Of a DNA stretch of 64,000 nucleotides, positions 19,321-30,999 are shown one piece after another; the stretch's first letter is position 1, and each line of letters opens with the position of its first letter. The notes beneath the pieces are model-generated. The model was not told where the DNA came from, did not search any database, and saw only the letters and a list, made by a program, of their open reading frames with translations. Source of the DNA: Stramonita haemastoma (Eukaryota; Mollusca; Gastropoda; Neogastropoda; Muricidae); contig CM060322.1 in the NCBI GenBank assembly GCA_030674155.1, positions 56,994,494 to 57,058,493 on the forward strand. Direction: 5' to 3'. The translations under genes and the position numbers were made by a program.

Positions 19321-22300
19321 GTGATGTGTAGTGTGTGCATGGCAGTCGTCATGCACATGTGTTCTGTCCATCCCAGGAGTCAAGCAAAGAGTGTGAGCGC
19401 TGCAAGACAAATTTGATGTCTGGGTCCACAGAGTTGACTAATCGTCCCAGCTAAGAATGAGAACATTGAAAAGTGTTGCTATTACTGCAGGACACTGCTG
19501 CATTTACCTCTTGGGCCTTAGGGCGGGGGAGGGCACAGTTACAGCACTGAAACCGGTGAACACAGGTCAGCAACACACACCAACAGGTAGGGAGAGGGCT
19601 GCTGACAACATTCCATACTATCTGCTTACAGTGACGGCTGTTCTCATGTACTGGCTGGGTATAGACATTTCTGTGTGATTGTGACAGTACATGATTTTTT
19701 CGTTCCTCAACAATAAATATCAGCAATAAATAAATCACATGCTCCTGAGAACCATGCTGTTGTGTGTGTGTGTGTGTGTGTGTTTAACACCAAATCCTCC
19801 TGACCTGAAGGAGAAAGAGGAATTGTGTAGTTATATATATATAATCACATTCTTTCTGAGTAAATAGTTCAGCCCCACTTATTCATAGGGCACTGAATCA
19901 TAAGTCATGTATTAGTTAGTTAATACATGCACACACCACCCCCCATGGAACCTGCTCGAGTATCAAGACATAAATATACATGTATGAACTGATCATACAT
20001 TTTTCCTGCCTGCGTATGAATCGAGGTCAATGCACACAATAAAAGGGAAACATTTCATACTGAATTACCAAGGAAGGCTTGGGGCTGTGATCCTGAGTTA
20101 AAAATGATTTGACTTCAAAGGGAAAGAATATCATACATAATCTTGTCTGAGAACATACTGGTTTTTAACCTGATTGTATTAATGGTCATTCTTATCCCAT
20201 TCCACCATGCAACATGAAATAAATCAAGAGAAAATATCTACACTCTACATTTTGTCAGTCAGGTGGATTGATATCACTTCTGCACTAAAGAATAAAACAA
20301 CACAAATTTGTACAAAGCCAATCCTTAGACAAAACATGCATAATTTTCTTTTCTTCCATCCAACAAGATGTTGAAGCACCCCCAAAACCATTCTTATAAA
20401 TATGTATTATAAAAACAACTTAACAAACACAACTTCTGCGACTGCAGTAACAGAGTTCAACTGTTTTAACATAGCTGTTTTTAAAAAATTCATAACCTAT
20501 AATCACATTTTTTCCTTCACTAAAAATCTTTTTTAAAAATCTTAAACCAAACAAAAGACCAACATATCCAGTAAATTTGATTTTCATGACTGCTTGGGTC
20601 ACAGGGAAATAGATGTATGTTTGTGTTAATTTTTTGAATAGTATACATGTAGGAAGAGAAGGGTCCACAAGCGCTTGGTCAGACAGTAAAAATTCATAAC
20701 AACAATAATGCCTCACCATTACTTCCAGGAGCCAAAGCAGCGACATTGCATTCTCATCATAAGCAGCTGTCTGTCCAAAACATATTTTCACTTGAATCTG
20801 TATTTGGCTTGCACTGTAGTAAGATATCACTCAATCATTAGGGCCAGCCTAATGACACAGTCACAGGTATTATCACATGTCAACGCACAGTAGTGTCCTA
20901 CTGGCCGAAGTAATGGAAGAGGAGGTGGAGGAGGAGGAAAAGGAAACTACAATGGAAGAAATGTACAGAGTTCTTTGTGTTCAGTCTGCCCAACACAGAA
21001 ACAAATGAGCAAGTACAGACCGCCCTCAACAACCCAACAGGTAAGCAACAGTTTGTATTCTACTTGTATATGTATATATCAACAGCAGCAGGATGATTTA
21101 AAGTCTGCAACCGGGAAAAACAACATTTACACATATATTTATTTACATTGTTTCCTCCTATTCACATTACCCACCTCCTACCCTCCCCACCCTTTCCCTT
21201 TAACTTTGTTGAGGCAACGACACTGTATTCTTCCTCCCATTAATTTTTTTCTTTCTTTTTCTTTCAGAACAAAACATTTCTTTTTGCTTTAATCAATGAT
21301 TTGATTCATGATGAGATGTGTGGACATGGTTACCCTAGAAAACCGAGGGTGGTGGTGGAAGCTATCTATTGGAAAACAAAATCATCAAAACAACATAACG
21401 AGGTGGGCTGTCAAACTGGCAACCTTTATACCACCATGAATTCGTAGCTCTTTCAAATAAACATCCAGGTGCCTAAGTGCTCAAGATAAATGGCATATTC
21501 TGAATGAATACAGACTTTTGTGGCATAACATTTGCAAACAATGCATGTGAAAATTTTTTTTTTTAACCCTTAAAAAAACCCCTAACCCTGACCAAAAAAA
21601 AAAAAAAAGGGTGACAGCTGTGTAAAGAGATATGGGTGGCAGGAGGGAAGGAGAACGTGGATGAGTAAGAAAACTGAAAGAGGAAACAAATTGTCTTCTT
21701 TCTTTTCTTTATAAATATAAAATATCGATCCAGCAGGCAGAGATAATTATCAATTACAACCATCCAACAAGCATCCCCAACAGCCCCCTTTTTCTTCAGG
21801 TAATAACATACACTTCCCCTGACACTATCCACCTTTTCCTTTACTGATTCATATAAAAATTTTGTACATAAAAGGCAGACCAGAAAACTATCACCCATAA
21901 AATACCATCCAATTTGCAAGCTATTTGCCACAGACTTTCAAAATTGAATGGGAAAAAAAACCCTTCGCATTTTGCCAATTCAAATAAGAAGGGTGTATAT
22001 GTTACATAGCCAAACTGACAACCTGAAAACAGTATTTTATAAAGAATCAACATGTTATCGACACTTTCACTACCTACTCCATACTTATAATGGCAACGCT
22101 AACCCAGGAACACTACCTGCCCACCTCCCTTTCCCCCCAACTTACTTCAGCTGAAATGTGGGACCCTTGCTTGTTTTTCTTCTTTATTTTCATAATTGTC
22201 CAAATTACAGATTTGTTCAACTTCTTTCAGTTTACCATGGAAAAGACAGCGACAAAGCCATAAAAAACAACAACAGCCAGAATCATTTTGCTCTTTTGGG

Positions 22301-22389
22301 CTTGTGAGACCTACTTTCTGCCCGACATGTTGAGTAAAAAATACTCCACGAACAGGTTAAGAAGAATTTTTCCCTAGCACCTCTGTCAG

Positions 22390-22710
22390 CACTAAAGAAC
22401 TCTGATGTGGCCTGGATGAAAGCTTGACACAATATGGACAAAAGATTGACAGAGTATATATGAAAGATTGACATGGCCTGGATGAAGATTGATATGGCCT
22501 GAATGAACGATTGACATGGCCTGAATGAAAGATTGATATGGCCTGAATGAAAGATTGACATGGCCTGAATGAAAGATTGACATGGCCTGGATGAAAGATG
22601 GCCACAGTATAGATGAAAGATTGACATGGCCTGAATGAAAGATTGACATGGCCTGAATGAAAGATTGACATGGCCTGGATGAAAGATGGCCACAGTATAG
22701 ATGAAAGTTA
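22390..22710. repeat. 22-bp minisatellite
   Basis: About 13 units of GACATGGCCTGAATGAAAGATT with GGATG/GAATG and GCCACAGTATAG variants. Period 22 is not a multiple of three, yet all three minus-strand frames stay open, giving spurious SFIQAMSIFH-type proteins. Confidence 0.93.
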
Positions 22711-24727
22711 AAAAGTCGTCCTCGTCGTTTTGGATCCTGTCACCAATATTCCCCATAAGACAACAAACAGAAACGCTGAATACTTTTTCCAAATGAGCTT
22801 GAGAAAAATAAGAAAGATACAAAAAAAAACCCTCTCTTTCCAGCTGAAACATTTCTGTCGATTTCAACCCACCCCCCGAATCAAACCAGCTGAAACGGTT
22901 TTCTGTAAACTCTGAAAGGGGTTAGCAGTTAATGAAACAGATTGTGATGGACTTTGTTAACAACTGTACTTTTTCACTTAACAGGGACAGTTTATACTAC
23001 AGCATACTGATGATACATGTCAACTTTCAGTCAGATGTCTAAACCTCCCTCACATGTACTCTAGCAGTAGGTACAAGAAATGCATCATCTTCGAACCATC
23101 CCCCTTTTACAAAGTTTGCCCAAACGAACAGACTGACCGCAAGTCCCTAGGCTGTAAAAGTTACAGCTGTTGCTGATCACTGACTGGCTTGGACACTGAT
23201 CCAGCTGAAATGAAAATGACTCCTCACCAAAACCTGTTAGGTTTTTTTCCCCTTTTTAAAACAACAACAACAACAACAAGCTGTTTAAACAAAACTTAGA
23301 AAATATATTCGCAAGCTGTACAAAGAAAAAAATACCATTCTTGGGTCATAAAGTGACGTACAGGGTCTGATATTTCACTCATTATAGCACTTTCATATTG
23401 CATCACAATATGCTGGGTAAAAACACTGGCCATTCTCAAAGGGCTTTAAAAAAAATATATATCATATACACTCACAGACCAGAAAAATTACCCCCCACCT
23501 GAAAAAAGAAAAACAAACAAAAACACTGCACTAGTGTGCTCTACCCAAGGAGTGCTACTACACGCCAATAAAAAAAATATCTATAGCTGAAACTGCATTA
23601 TGTGTTTCTTTTAACTTTAAGCCTTTCCCCCTCCCATTCATGTTCACTGAACAGACTAAGTGAATTCCAAAGTTTGTGAAAGATACCACAATACACCGTA
23701 CTGGAGACAAATTTTCCTTATCTATCTTAAAAAAAAAAAAAAAAAGAACAGAAAGAAGTCCCTTTAATCTAAAAGGCTGCCATACGGAACAAAAAATCTA
23801 TTCTTGTGGCCACCCCCTCCCCTCCCAACAAAACAAAAATAAACAACAAAACCAAAACCCCCCAGCAAACTACAAAACATCAACAACTCCAGAACACACT
23901 ACGTAAGCACTCTGTTTAGCCAAGTCTTTCATTTCACTAAAGTTCTTAATTCATGCACTTCGTTTCTAACCTTCTTTATACATGTCCGAATAAACTGTTA
24001 TTGAAAAGAACTTTGGGGGTATGGTAAAGGTGAGTATATATCCACAGTTTTCAGAATTTGTAGATAAATGACCAAAAAATATTGATAGTAATTAAAAATA
24101 AAAAAGGGAGAGCTTTGGGGTGTCTATTTTTTGTTTTGTTTGTTTTTAACTTAAAAAAAACTATTTTACATTAACCAAGTTCTTTAAAATACATCAGTTG
24201 TTACAGTCAAAACATGGCACACACTAAATCAAAACGACAACGGTGATGGCAGTGTTTAGTATTTAAAGTATTTACAGGGAACAACAACAACAACAACAGC
24301 AAAAGCAGCAACAACAACAACAACAACAAAAGCACATCAGTGCAAAACGACCAGTGATTATCAGTGTGGTATCAAATAAAACCCAATCACAAGTATGTTT
24401 CAAATTATCACTACTACCACCATCACCACCACCACCAGCAGGTTGTTTGATAAACAACAATAAAAAGAAACGTACATGTATATAATGTGCAACAGCTTAG
24501 GTTTATTCTGACTTAACAACAATTCATTACTTTTCAGCAACTCCTCTTTATGCCCCCAATCCCCCCACCCCAAAAAGAGAAAAAAACAACAAAAACTCCA
24601 ACCACACACACAAATTCAACCAAAAGCATCATCTTGTTTCTAACATGAGTACAAGTACCCCCCCCCCCCCCCCACTTCCTTATGAAACAAGTGTTCCTCC
24701 CTACCCCTATGAAACAAGTGTCTTCAA

Positions 24728-24758
<31 letters not shown>

Positions 24759-25264
24759 TAAGTGTACATTATCTATGTACTTTTTAATGACAAGAAAAAA
24801 TGGATGATTTATTTTCCACATTGTCATCATTCACACTCACAGGTGAAACTTGCAACAGTTAAAAAAAAAAAAATTACAACCCATGGGGTTAGGTTGCCAA
24901 AATTGTACCTCTTTCTCTTAATTAGAGTCAATAAAGTACTGTGTTCATGCAATGGATTGGAAAATTTATTTTCAATACCAATCCAAATTACAAGGGTTTA
25001 AAATAATTTATTTTAAAGAATCTTTGTAAAAACACTTGCATGATTAACTCCTTCCAAAAAAAGAAGACATCACTGTCAAGCAATTCTCTTTTCAAATTCA
25101 TCAATTCACTTACGCTTCATTTTTATATTCACATCTAATTTTGTGCATATGACCTTTTTTTTTTTTAAACTCCACAAACAGAAAAATAAAAATAATCTAC
25201 TTGGATTAAAAAAAAAATGCTGTGCAAAATTGCTGAAGAATTAAGAGGGAAGTACTATGTTACA

Positions 25265-25552
25265 CGCCGCCGCTGTAGTCTACTGGTTACGTCATTGGAC
25301 TCGTAATCTGAAGGTTGCGGGTTCGATCCCAGCTTTCGGCTATGGGGTTGTGCCCTTGGAAAAGGCACTTTATGGCTATTTTCTCACCCCACCCAGGTGT
25401 AAAAGGGGTACCAACCTTGTGTTGGGGGTTAACCCTGCGATAGACTGGCGTCCTATCCAAGGGGAGTCTATGACTCTCAGTCGCTTAACGCCACAGAAAC
25501 CGGGATAAGCACTGGCCTGATGAGCCTTAGGCTCGGGATAGACTTTAACTTA
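25265..25552 (+). mobile_element. Full-length tRNA-derived SINE (family D) with TSD
   Basis: Head holds box A-like TAGTCTACTGGTTACGTC and box B-like GGGTTCGATCCC; the tail ends GACTTTAACTT. An 11-bp direct repeat ACTATGTTACA flanks it at 25254-25264 and 25553-25563. Confidence 0.93.
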
Positions 25553-27605
25553 ACTATGTTACATGTAATGAGTCTGGTTTGAAGCTGAGCCCTTGGTTGA
25601 AGCAAATGGTTTTGGATAAGTGCAAAGGAAATTTAAAAAAAAATTATGTACATTTACATTTCTGAGAAAACTGCAATACCAAAAGTACTGCAAACACATA
25701 TTATGTAGACATAGTAAACTAAAAAATAGAATCCCCTTGTTTATTCATGCAGTACATGGGTTTTAACAATAATGAGGTGAGTTAAGAAAAAAAAGAAAGA
25801 AAGAAAGAAAAAGGGATGATGCCAAGCTGACTTAAAGCACTCTCTTTAATAATGGACTACAATTTAATTCGGAAGTAGATTTACACATTCTCTTACAAAC
25901 CCCCCCCCCCCCCCCCCCCCCCAAAGCAAACAACAAAAAAAGACCCAAACAAACAAAACCAAAAAAAAAAAACCAACCCAAGAAAGAGCAACCCAAAACA
26001 GAACCCTGAAAAATTATCAAAAGGAGAAAAAGTCTGCTCAAACTATTGAAAATCAGAGTTTCCATATTTGCATCATAATCCAGTCATAACAGACTTTCTG
26101 GCTTGCTTTTGTTTGGTCATACAATAAATCAGACTTTGGGGAAACAAAAATGTCTTTCCTTTGACTTTTTTCACTTAATCTTTTTTTCTTGTTTCTTCAC
26201 CTTGGATGGTTTTTTCTCTTGAATGGCAACAGAGTTCTCCAAAGCAAAAGTCTATTCAGTATTATTATTAAGAAAAACAACAACAACAAACCTCTAAAAA
26301 CAGCAGTGTGACTTTCTACTCTTGCTTACCATATCTGGGCCATCTCCTTGATGTGAATTATCATGACAAATTACTGGAGATAATCACGTTCTTCTCCCCT
26401 GATTATCAATCAAATGTCAAATTTGTTCATGCATTTTAGAAAATTTCCAATAATAACTTCTTAGAGCGTGTAATAGGGATATGACAAGGATGTGGTTGAC
26501 CTGTCAGATGATATGGTGAGTGAATTATCAATAGTGTACATAAAGATGCATGCGTTTTATATACTTTCTCACACACAACACACTAAAAAGGCGAAAACGC
26601 ACAACAATTTTATAATAATGCTTTTTGCACACACGTTAATGAAATAACACGATCTGAATACATGCAAAAAACCCCAGTGTACCTCATTTAAGTATTAAAA
26701 AAAAAAATCAATCACAGCTGTATTCTATACTTTTCAATAAAAAACCAGATTGTGACTGATATCAAATACATTTACAAAAGCACCGTCTGTTGCTTGACAC
26801 TGAAAAATGTTCTGATACCAGCTAAGACTCCTAAACTTATCATGATAGTTAGACAAAGGTATCTGGTTATCTTGAGTGTACGATCACTCAGAATAAAAAG
26901 GAAATAAGTTTATTCAACTCATGTATGTATGCATGCATACACGCCACACACACACCCACACACACACAACAGACAATATCAGAAAGAACACCTTCAGAAA
27001 TCAAATACTGATATAAATATATATTAAAAAAAAAAAAAGAAGCCATTTATAGCTGTCCCTTCACCTTTCTTTACTATCCCGCTGTACAAAAGACTAACAA
27101 AGGCGAAACATCAGTCTGTCAAATTAAATCATGTATTCATAATCGTGAAAACCATAAGAATGAGAGCATGTGGACGTCAAATCAAAATCAAACTGCTAAC
27201 TTAAATTGAATGAATGAATAAAGATAATAATAATAATAATCTGACAGGTGCCTTTTCTTCTTACAACTAAGTACTTATAAAGGAGTGGACAGGGGGTCTC
27301 TGCTTTTAGAACCAAACCATAATTTCTTTGACAACTAGCATCTTACCTCTCTTTTCATTTCTAGATGAAGTGTAAAAAAAAAACCCCGAGTTTTAAAACA
27401 CACACACAATAAAACATGCCAAGAGAAAGTTTTGCTACTTTTGCCATCAAGCAAATAATGAGGAAGACAAAAGGACTGGGCATCTCATTACAAAATGCCA
27501 CACGTGTCAATGAAGCACAAAAAAGTCACCATCCCAATGTTACAAATAAAACTTGATCTAGACATATGTTGTAAAGTATCACAAGCTGGCTGGTTTCTTT
27601 TAATT

Positions 27606-27680
<75 letters not shown>

Positions 27681-27690
27681 GAGGGAGGGG
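27606..27690. repeat. (GT)n microsatellite
   Basis: About 35 GT units, then GAGGGAGGGAGGGGG. Confidence 0.95.
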
Positions 27691-28181
27691 GGAGGGAAAA
27701 AATGAAGCAGGAGGGAGGTGATAGACACAGGGATGGAGACAACACAGAGGAAATGTATTGTGCATGTACATCGATATTAAAGGTTGTTAAAACAGCACTC
27801 AAATGTTGTAAATAAACTTTTCTGCAGTAAATGTCATTCTAAAACACCCCCCCCCAAAAAAAAAACACAAAACAAACCCAACCCCCCTTCCCCCCCCCCC
27901 CAAAGAAAAAAAAGATGACATAAAGATCAATTTGCAAGATCTCACAACTAATGATTACACATGATGTTGTCTGAAGGAACGGCAATGATCTTGTAATCCA
28001 TACTAGAGAAAAGGATTAAAGACATGAAAACATCTCCAAAATGTCTGGGAACAGATCTGCTTACAGTTATAAAAATTCAGTCTGCCTCTTTTTTACTGCT
28101 GCTTTTTACTACATATCCTGATATTATATACAGAAAACATCTTGTTTGAAAACAATCATCCATCCATGACACATCTTCTCC

Positions 28182-30660
28182 CTACTTTGCTAACTTGGCT
28201 TTGTTAGCCACAATCATTTTCCTGATAAACATCTCCAGTTTGTCGGACGAGTGTGACAGAATCTGGGTCAGGGACACCGTGAGATCGGGCAACAACAGCT
28301 GGAACAGGGAACACACTTTGCTCTTGAAGTCTTCCAGGACGTGTCCTGGGGAGCTGCACAACACGACTTGAGGTGAAAACACGGGTACCATTTCGTTTTG
28401 TTCCAGGGACAATGTCTGGAACATGCTGTTCAAACTGGCACAGTCTAGCACAATTTCTTCTGAGGTAGAGCGTTCCAAGGACAGGATGATGTCATCAATG
28501 ATGCTAACAAAGGCCCGTGATTCCGGGGCCAGGCCAATCAGATGAGGCTGGAGACGCGGGAAAAGAATGCACAGAAGTTCACGGGTCACAGTCTGAAGGC
28601 GAGACAGTTCCATCGAAACGGGGACAAAACTGCTACTGTCTTGCAGAGGAACACCTTGCGTAGGAACTGCTGCCACATCCCCTCCTAGCGAAACCGTATT
28701 ACGCCGCAGCCTTTTCTCTCTGGGTTTACCACTGTTGTTAGTTACATGGTGCACACCACTTTTCTTGCTGACTTTAGGTGGTGAAACCACTCCCCTGCTT
28801 CCTGCAGTGCAGGCCTGCTGTTCGATGCTGTCTACCACTGGGGCTGCCACCGCTTTGTCGTCTTCACCAGACTTCTGCCTCTTTCTAAGCCGTGACAGTA
28901 TTTCCGCATTGTCCACCGTGTGTCTTTTCTTCTTTGCTGACACAGTTTTGGGCACAGACTGGGGTTTTGTGGCCAGCTGTGCAGAGGGTGTTTCTGTCCT
29001 GCCCTTGGTCCTGATTTTGATGATGATGCCTGGCTTATACTCACCATCATACTTGCTTAGGGCTGGCGGGCTGACCGTTTCAACCACAGCCGTCTCCCAG
29101 TCTATGTTGCTGGTAAAGTCACACACCTCGCTACGCCGCTTGCTTTTACTGGGTTTGCAACTCTCCTCTTGTTTGTGCAAGCTCAGCACTGGAGGACTGT
29201 CACGGCACTTTTCCTGAGAGTGAAAGTCATTGCTGCTTAAGACTGGGGGGCTGTCGCTGTACTTTGTGCAGGGAGAGGGGCGGCTACCGTGAGTGGCCTC
29301 TAGGGGCTCGGGTCCATAGCGAATGAGGGGAGGAGCTTCCTGCTGCATCCCCTCCACAGGAATGTCTTTGTCCTGGGAATGTTCTGAGGTCAACTGCTTC
29401 AACCGCGCCTCTTGCTCAGGCAGGGTCAACACAGGAGGACTGTCATGGTCACTCTGCGGCCCATCACCGGGCGTGGTCATCAGATCCAGACTGGGGGCCA
29501 CTTTCTCCAGGTCTGGCGCCTGGTCATCATCCAGACTGCATGCACGACTGACCAACGGGGTCCAGGGCTTCAACTTGCTGGGACAACTGACGGAGTGGGA
29601 CATGCTGACCGTCAGCTGGGAGGAGGTGCTGACAGCAGGGCTACGATCCTTGCTCATCAGATCCACTGACGGGGGCAAGCTGCGACAGCGACACACGAAG
29701 TGAGACGGGCTGGCCCCATCTTCATGATCTCCCAACACCGGGCACACGCGCTCCTCGATTTCTCCCTGACTAGCTGGTGAGATTGCACTGGGTGAGTTCA
29801 TGAACATGGAGGTACTGTCACACTCTGCCGCGCTCTCCTCTATCCTGGCCAAGATGTCGATGCTGGTCCTGTTGGGAGTCCGCAGCCCTAGGCACCCTGA
29901 GCTGCATGGGGACACTTCTCCCCAGGGCGACGCCTCGCCCCGGCTGGCTTCACTCCCCTTCCGTGCTCGCAACAACCTGTGGCATGCTGTTAGAAATTCA
30001 GACGTGAGTCTGGCTCCATGGGCAAGTCGAACTCAGGGCTGCGAACCACATCCACCTCTGGGCCTCTGGCTGCGATTGGGGAGTCAACCTGATTCAGGTG
30101 AGTCAGTTCTGTCAGTGCCGACTTGGACTCACAGGGAAGAAGAGTCTTTTCCTTGCTGCTGGATTCCTGCATGTCTTGACAGTTCAGCTTGTTGATCCTG
30201 TCCCCTGGCTCATTCGCTTGCACTTTGGGCATGGGCAGCTTTGTCTCCATGAGTTCAGATCCATGTTGTAACAATGGATAGCCGTCGTGGTCTTCATCTT
30301 TACCACCTGGAGCTTTCAAAGCTTGGTCCTTGACCCTGTTTTTAGAACCGTGTTTATTGTGCCTCTCTCGTTTGAAGTTGTCGGTGAGAGACTGGGTGAT
30401 CTGGAGGGCAGGGGGTGGTGGGGACCCCAGCTTGCGGTCTTCCCCTTCAGGAGGCAGGTCCACCATCTTCTGCAGGACAGGCATGTCCTCGATGTCCTCC
30501 TCCCTCCACACCTCCCTCTGGATCACAGGCATCTCCTCCTCCTCCTCCACCCGGTCCTCCTCCTCACTGCCCCCCTCCCCTGTCGTCGCTTGTCCTCTCC
30601 CCTCTCCACGTCCCCGCTCTCCATCCTCAGCCACTCTTCGAATTCGGTCTCGAAGGACAT
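28182..30660 (-). CDS. Unrecognised Ser/Pro-rich, probably nuclear protein (two apparent frameshifts)
   Basis: Minus strand, read from an ATG at 30660 (MSFETEFEEWLRMESG) to the stop at 28182. Frame 1 runs into a second frame near the C/G run at 30570-30580 (SEEEDRVEEEEE), and that frame stops at 29990, just before a third frame open for about 600 codons. Adding one base at each point gives 2481 nt, a divisible-by-three frame of about 826 aa. The protein is acidic near the N-terminus (REEDIEDMPVLQK) and Ser/Pro-rich in the middle, with three DSPPVL motifs plus SPPAL and SPPKV. Two basic clusters (AKKKRHTVDN with LRKRQKS; KPREKRLRRN) suggest nuclear import. The last 150 residues are a more ordered hydrophobic helical segment ending VANKAKLAK. 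I do not recognise the family. The 5' end may be an acceptor near 30790, with further exons upstream. No function is assigned. Confidence 0.7.
29990..30580 (-). CDS. N-terminal part of the unrecognised gene (middle frame)
   Basis: This frame carries EEEDRVEEEEEMPVIQ, LPPEGEDRKLG, QSLTDNFKRERHNKHG and SPEFDLPMEPDSRLNF, then a TAA at 29992-29990. Codon choice and composition match the downstream frame. No splice pair with a normal intron length joins the two frames, so a lost base near the T run at 29994-29996 is the simplest reading. Confidence 0.6.
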   Translation of the reverse strand, partial: GEGGSEEEDRVEEEEEMPVIQREVWREEDIEDMPVLQKMVDLPPEGEDRKLGSPPPPALQITQSLTDNFKRERHNKHGSKNRVKDQALKAPGGKDEDHDGYPLLQHGSELMETKLPMPKVQANEPGDRINKLNCQDMQESSSKEKTLLPCESKSALTELTHLNQVDSPIAARGPEVDVVRSPEFDLPMEPDSRLNF

Positions 30661-30847
30661 GGCGCCTTGAGCACGTCTCCCCCCTTCCTCCATCACCTGA
30701 CCAGCTGTCTGCTCCCTCTCTCTCCCTCCTGTCTTCAGACGTTCTGATCTCTGTAGGGTCTCTGAGAGAAACTGCTTTCCTGGCCACAGATCCTGCACAC
30801 ATATTTATATATACAGCGTCAGTGTTAATCATGCCAGTTTGAAGAAC

Positions 30848-30882
30848 TGTGTGTGTGTGTGTCACTGTGTGTGTGTGTGTGT

Positions 30883-30923
<41 letters not shown>

Positions 30924-30925
30924 TA
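30848..30925. repeat. (GT)n microsatellite
   Basis: GT tract just upstream of the likely 5' acceptor of the minus-strand gene ending at 28182. Confidence 0.93.
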
Positions 30926-30999
30926 AGGGGGGGAGGAAGAGGGGTGGGGGGTGAAAATGATCAAAAGCATTGTCCCTGTCTGTAAATCATCCACTTATG

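Larger units (their letters stand above)
13510..28141. other. Long non-coding, SINE-poor interval
   Basis: I see no coding exon with family support on either strand. The DNA is A-rich on the plus strand, with many A runs of 8-20 bases, and holds only one C fragment (14058), one family-D SINE (25265), the 22-bp minisatellite and simple repeats. Minus-strand AATAAA sites occur at several places (for example 26909-26914, and near 13580). It could be the 3' UTR of the minus-strand gene ending at 28182, or simply intergenic. Confidence 0.5.

Noticed and set aside
21560..21600. Telomere-like CCCTAACCCT
   Set aside because: Only about two imperfect units within A-rich DNA.
22283..22867. 194-codon repeat protein on the minus strand; also considered as a CRISPR array
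   Set aside because: A contiguous 22-bp minisatellite with no spacers, in a eukaryotic genome.
28735..29703. Plus-strand frames opposite the minus-strand gene
   Set aside because: Shadows of the longer minus-strand frame.
30287..30842. Plus-strand frames of 110-170 codons
   Set aside because: Antisense of the minus-strand gene; low-complexity Pro/Ser composition.
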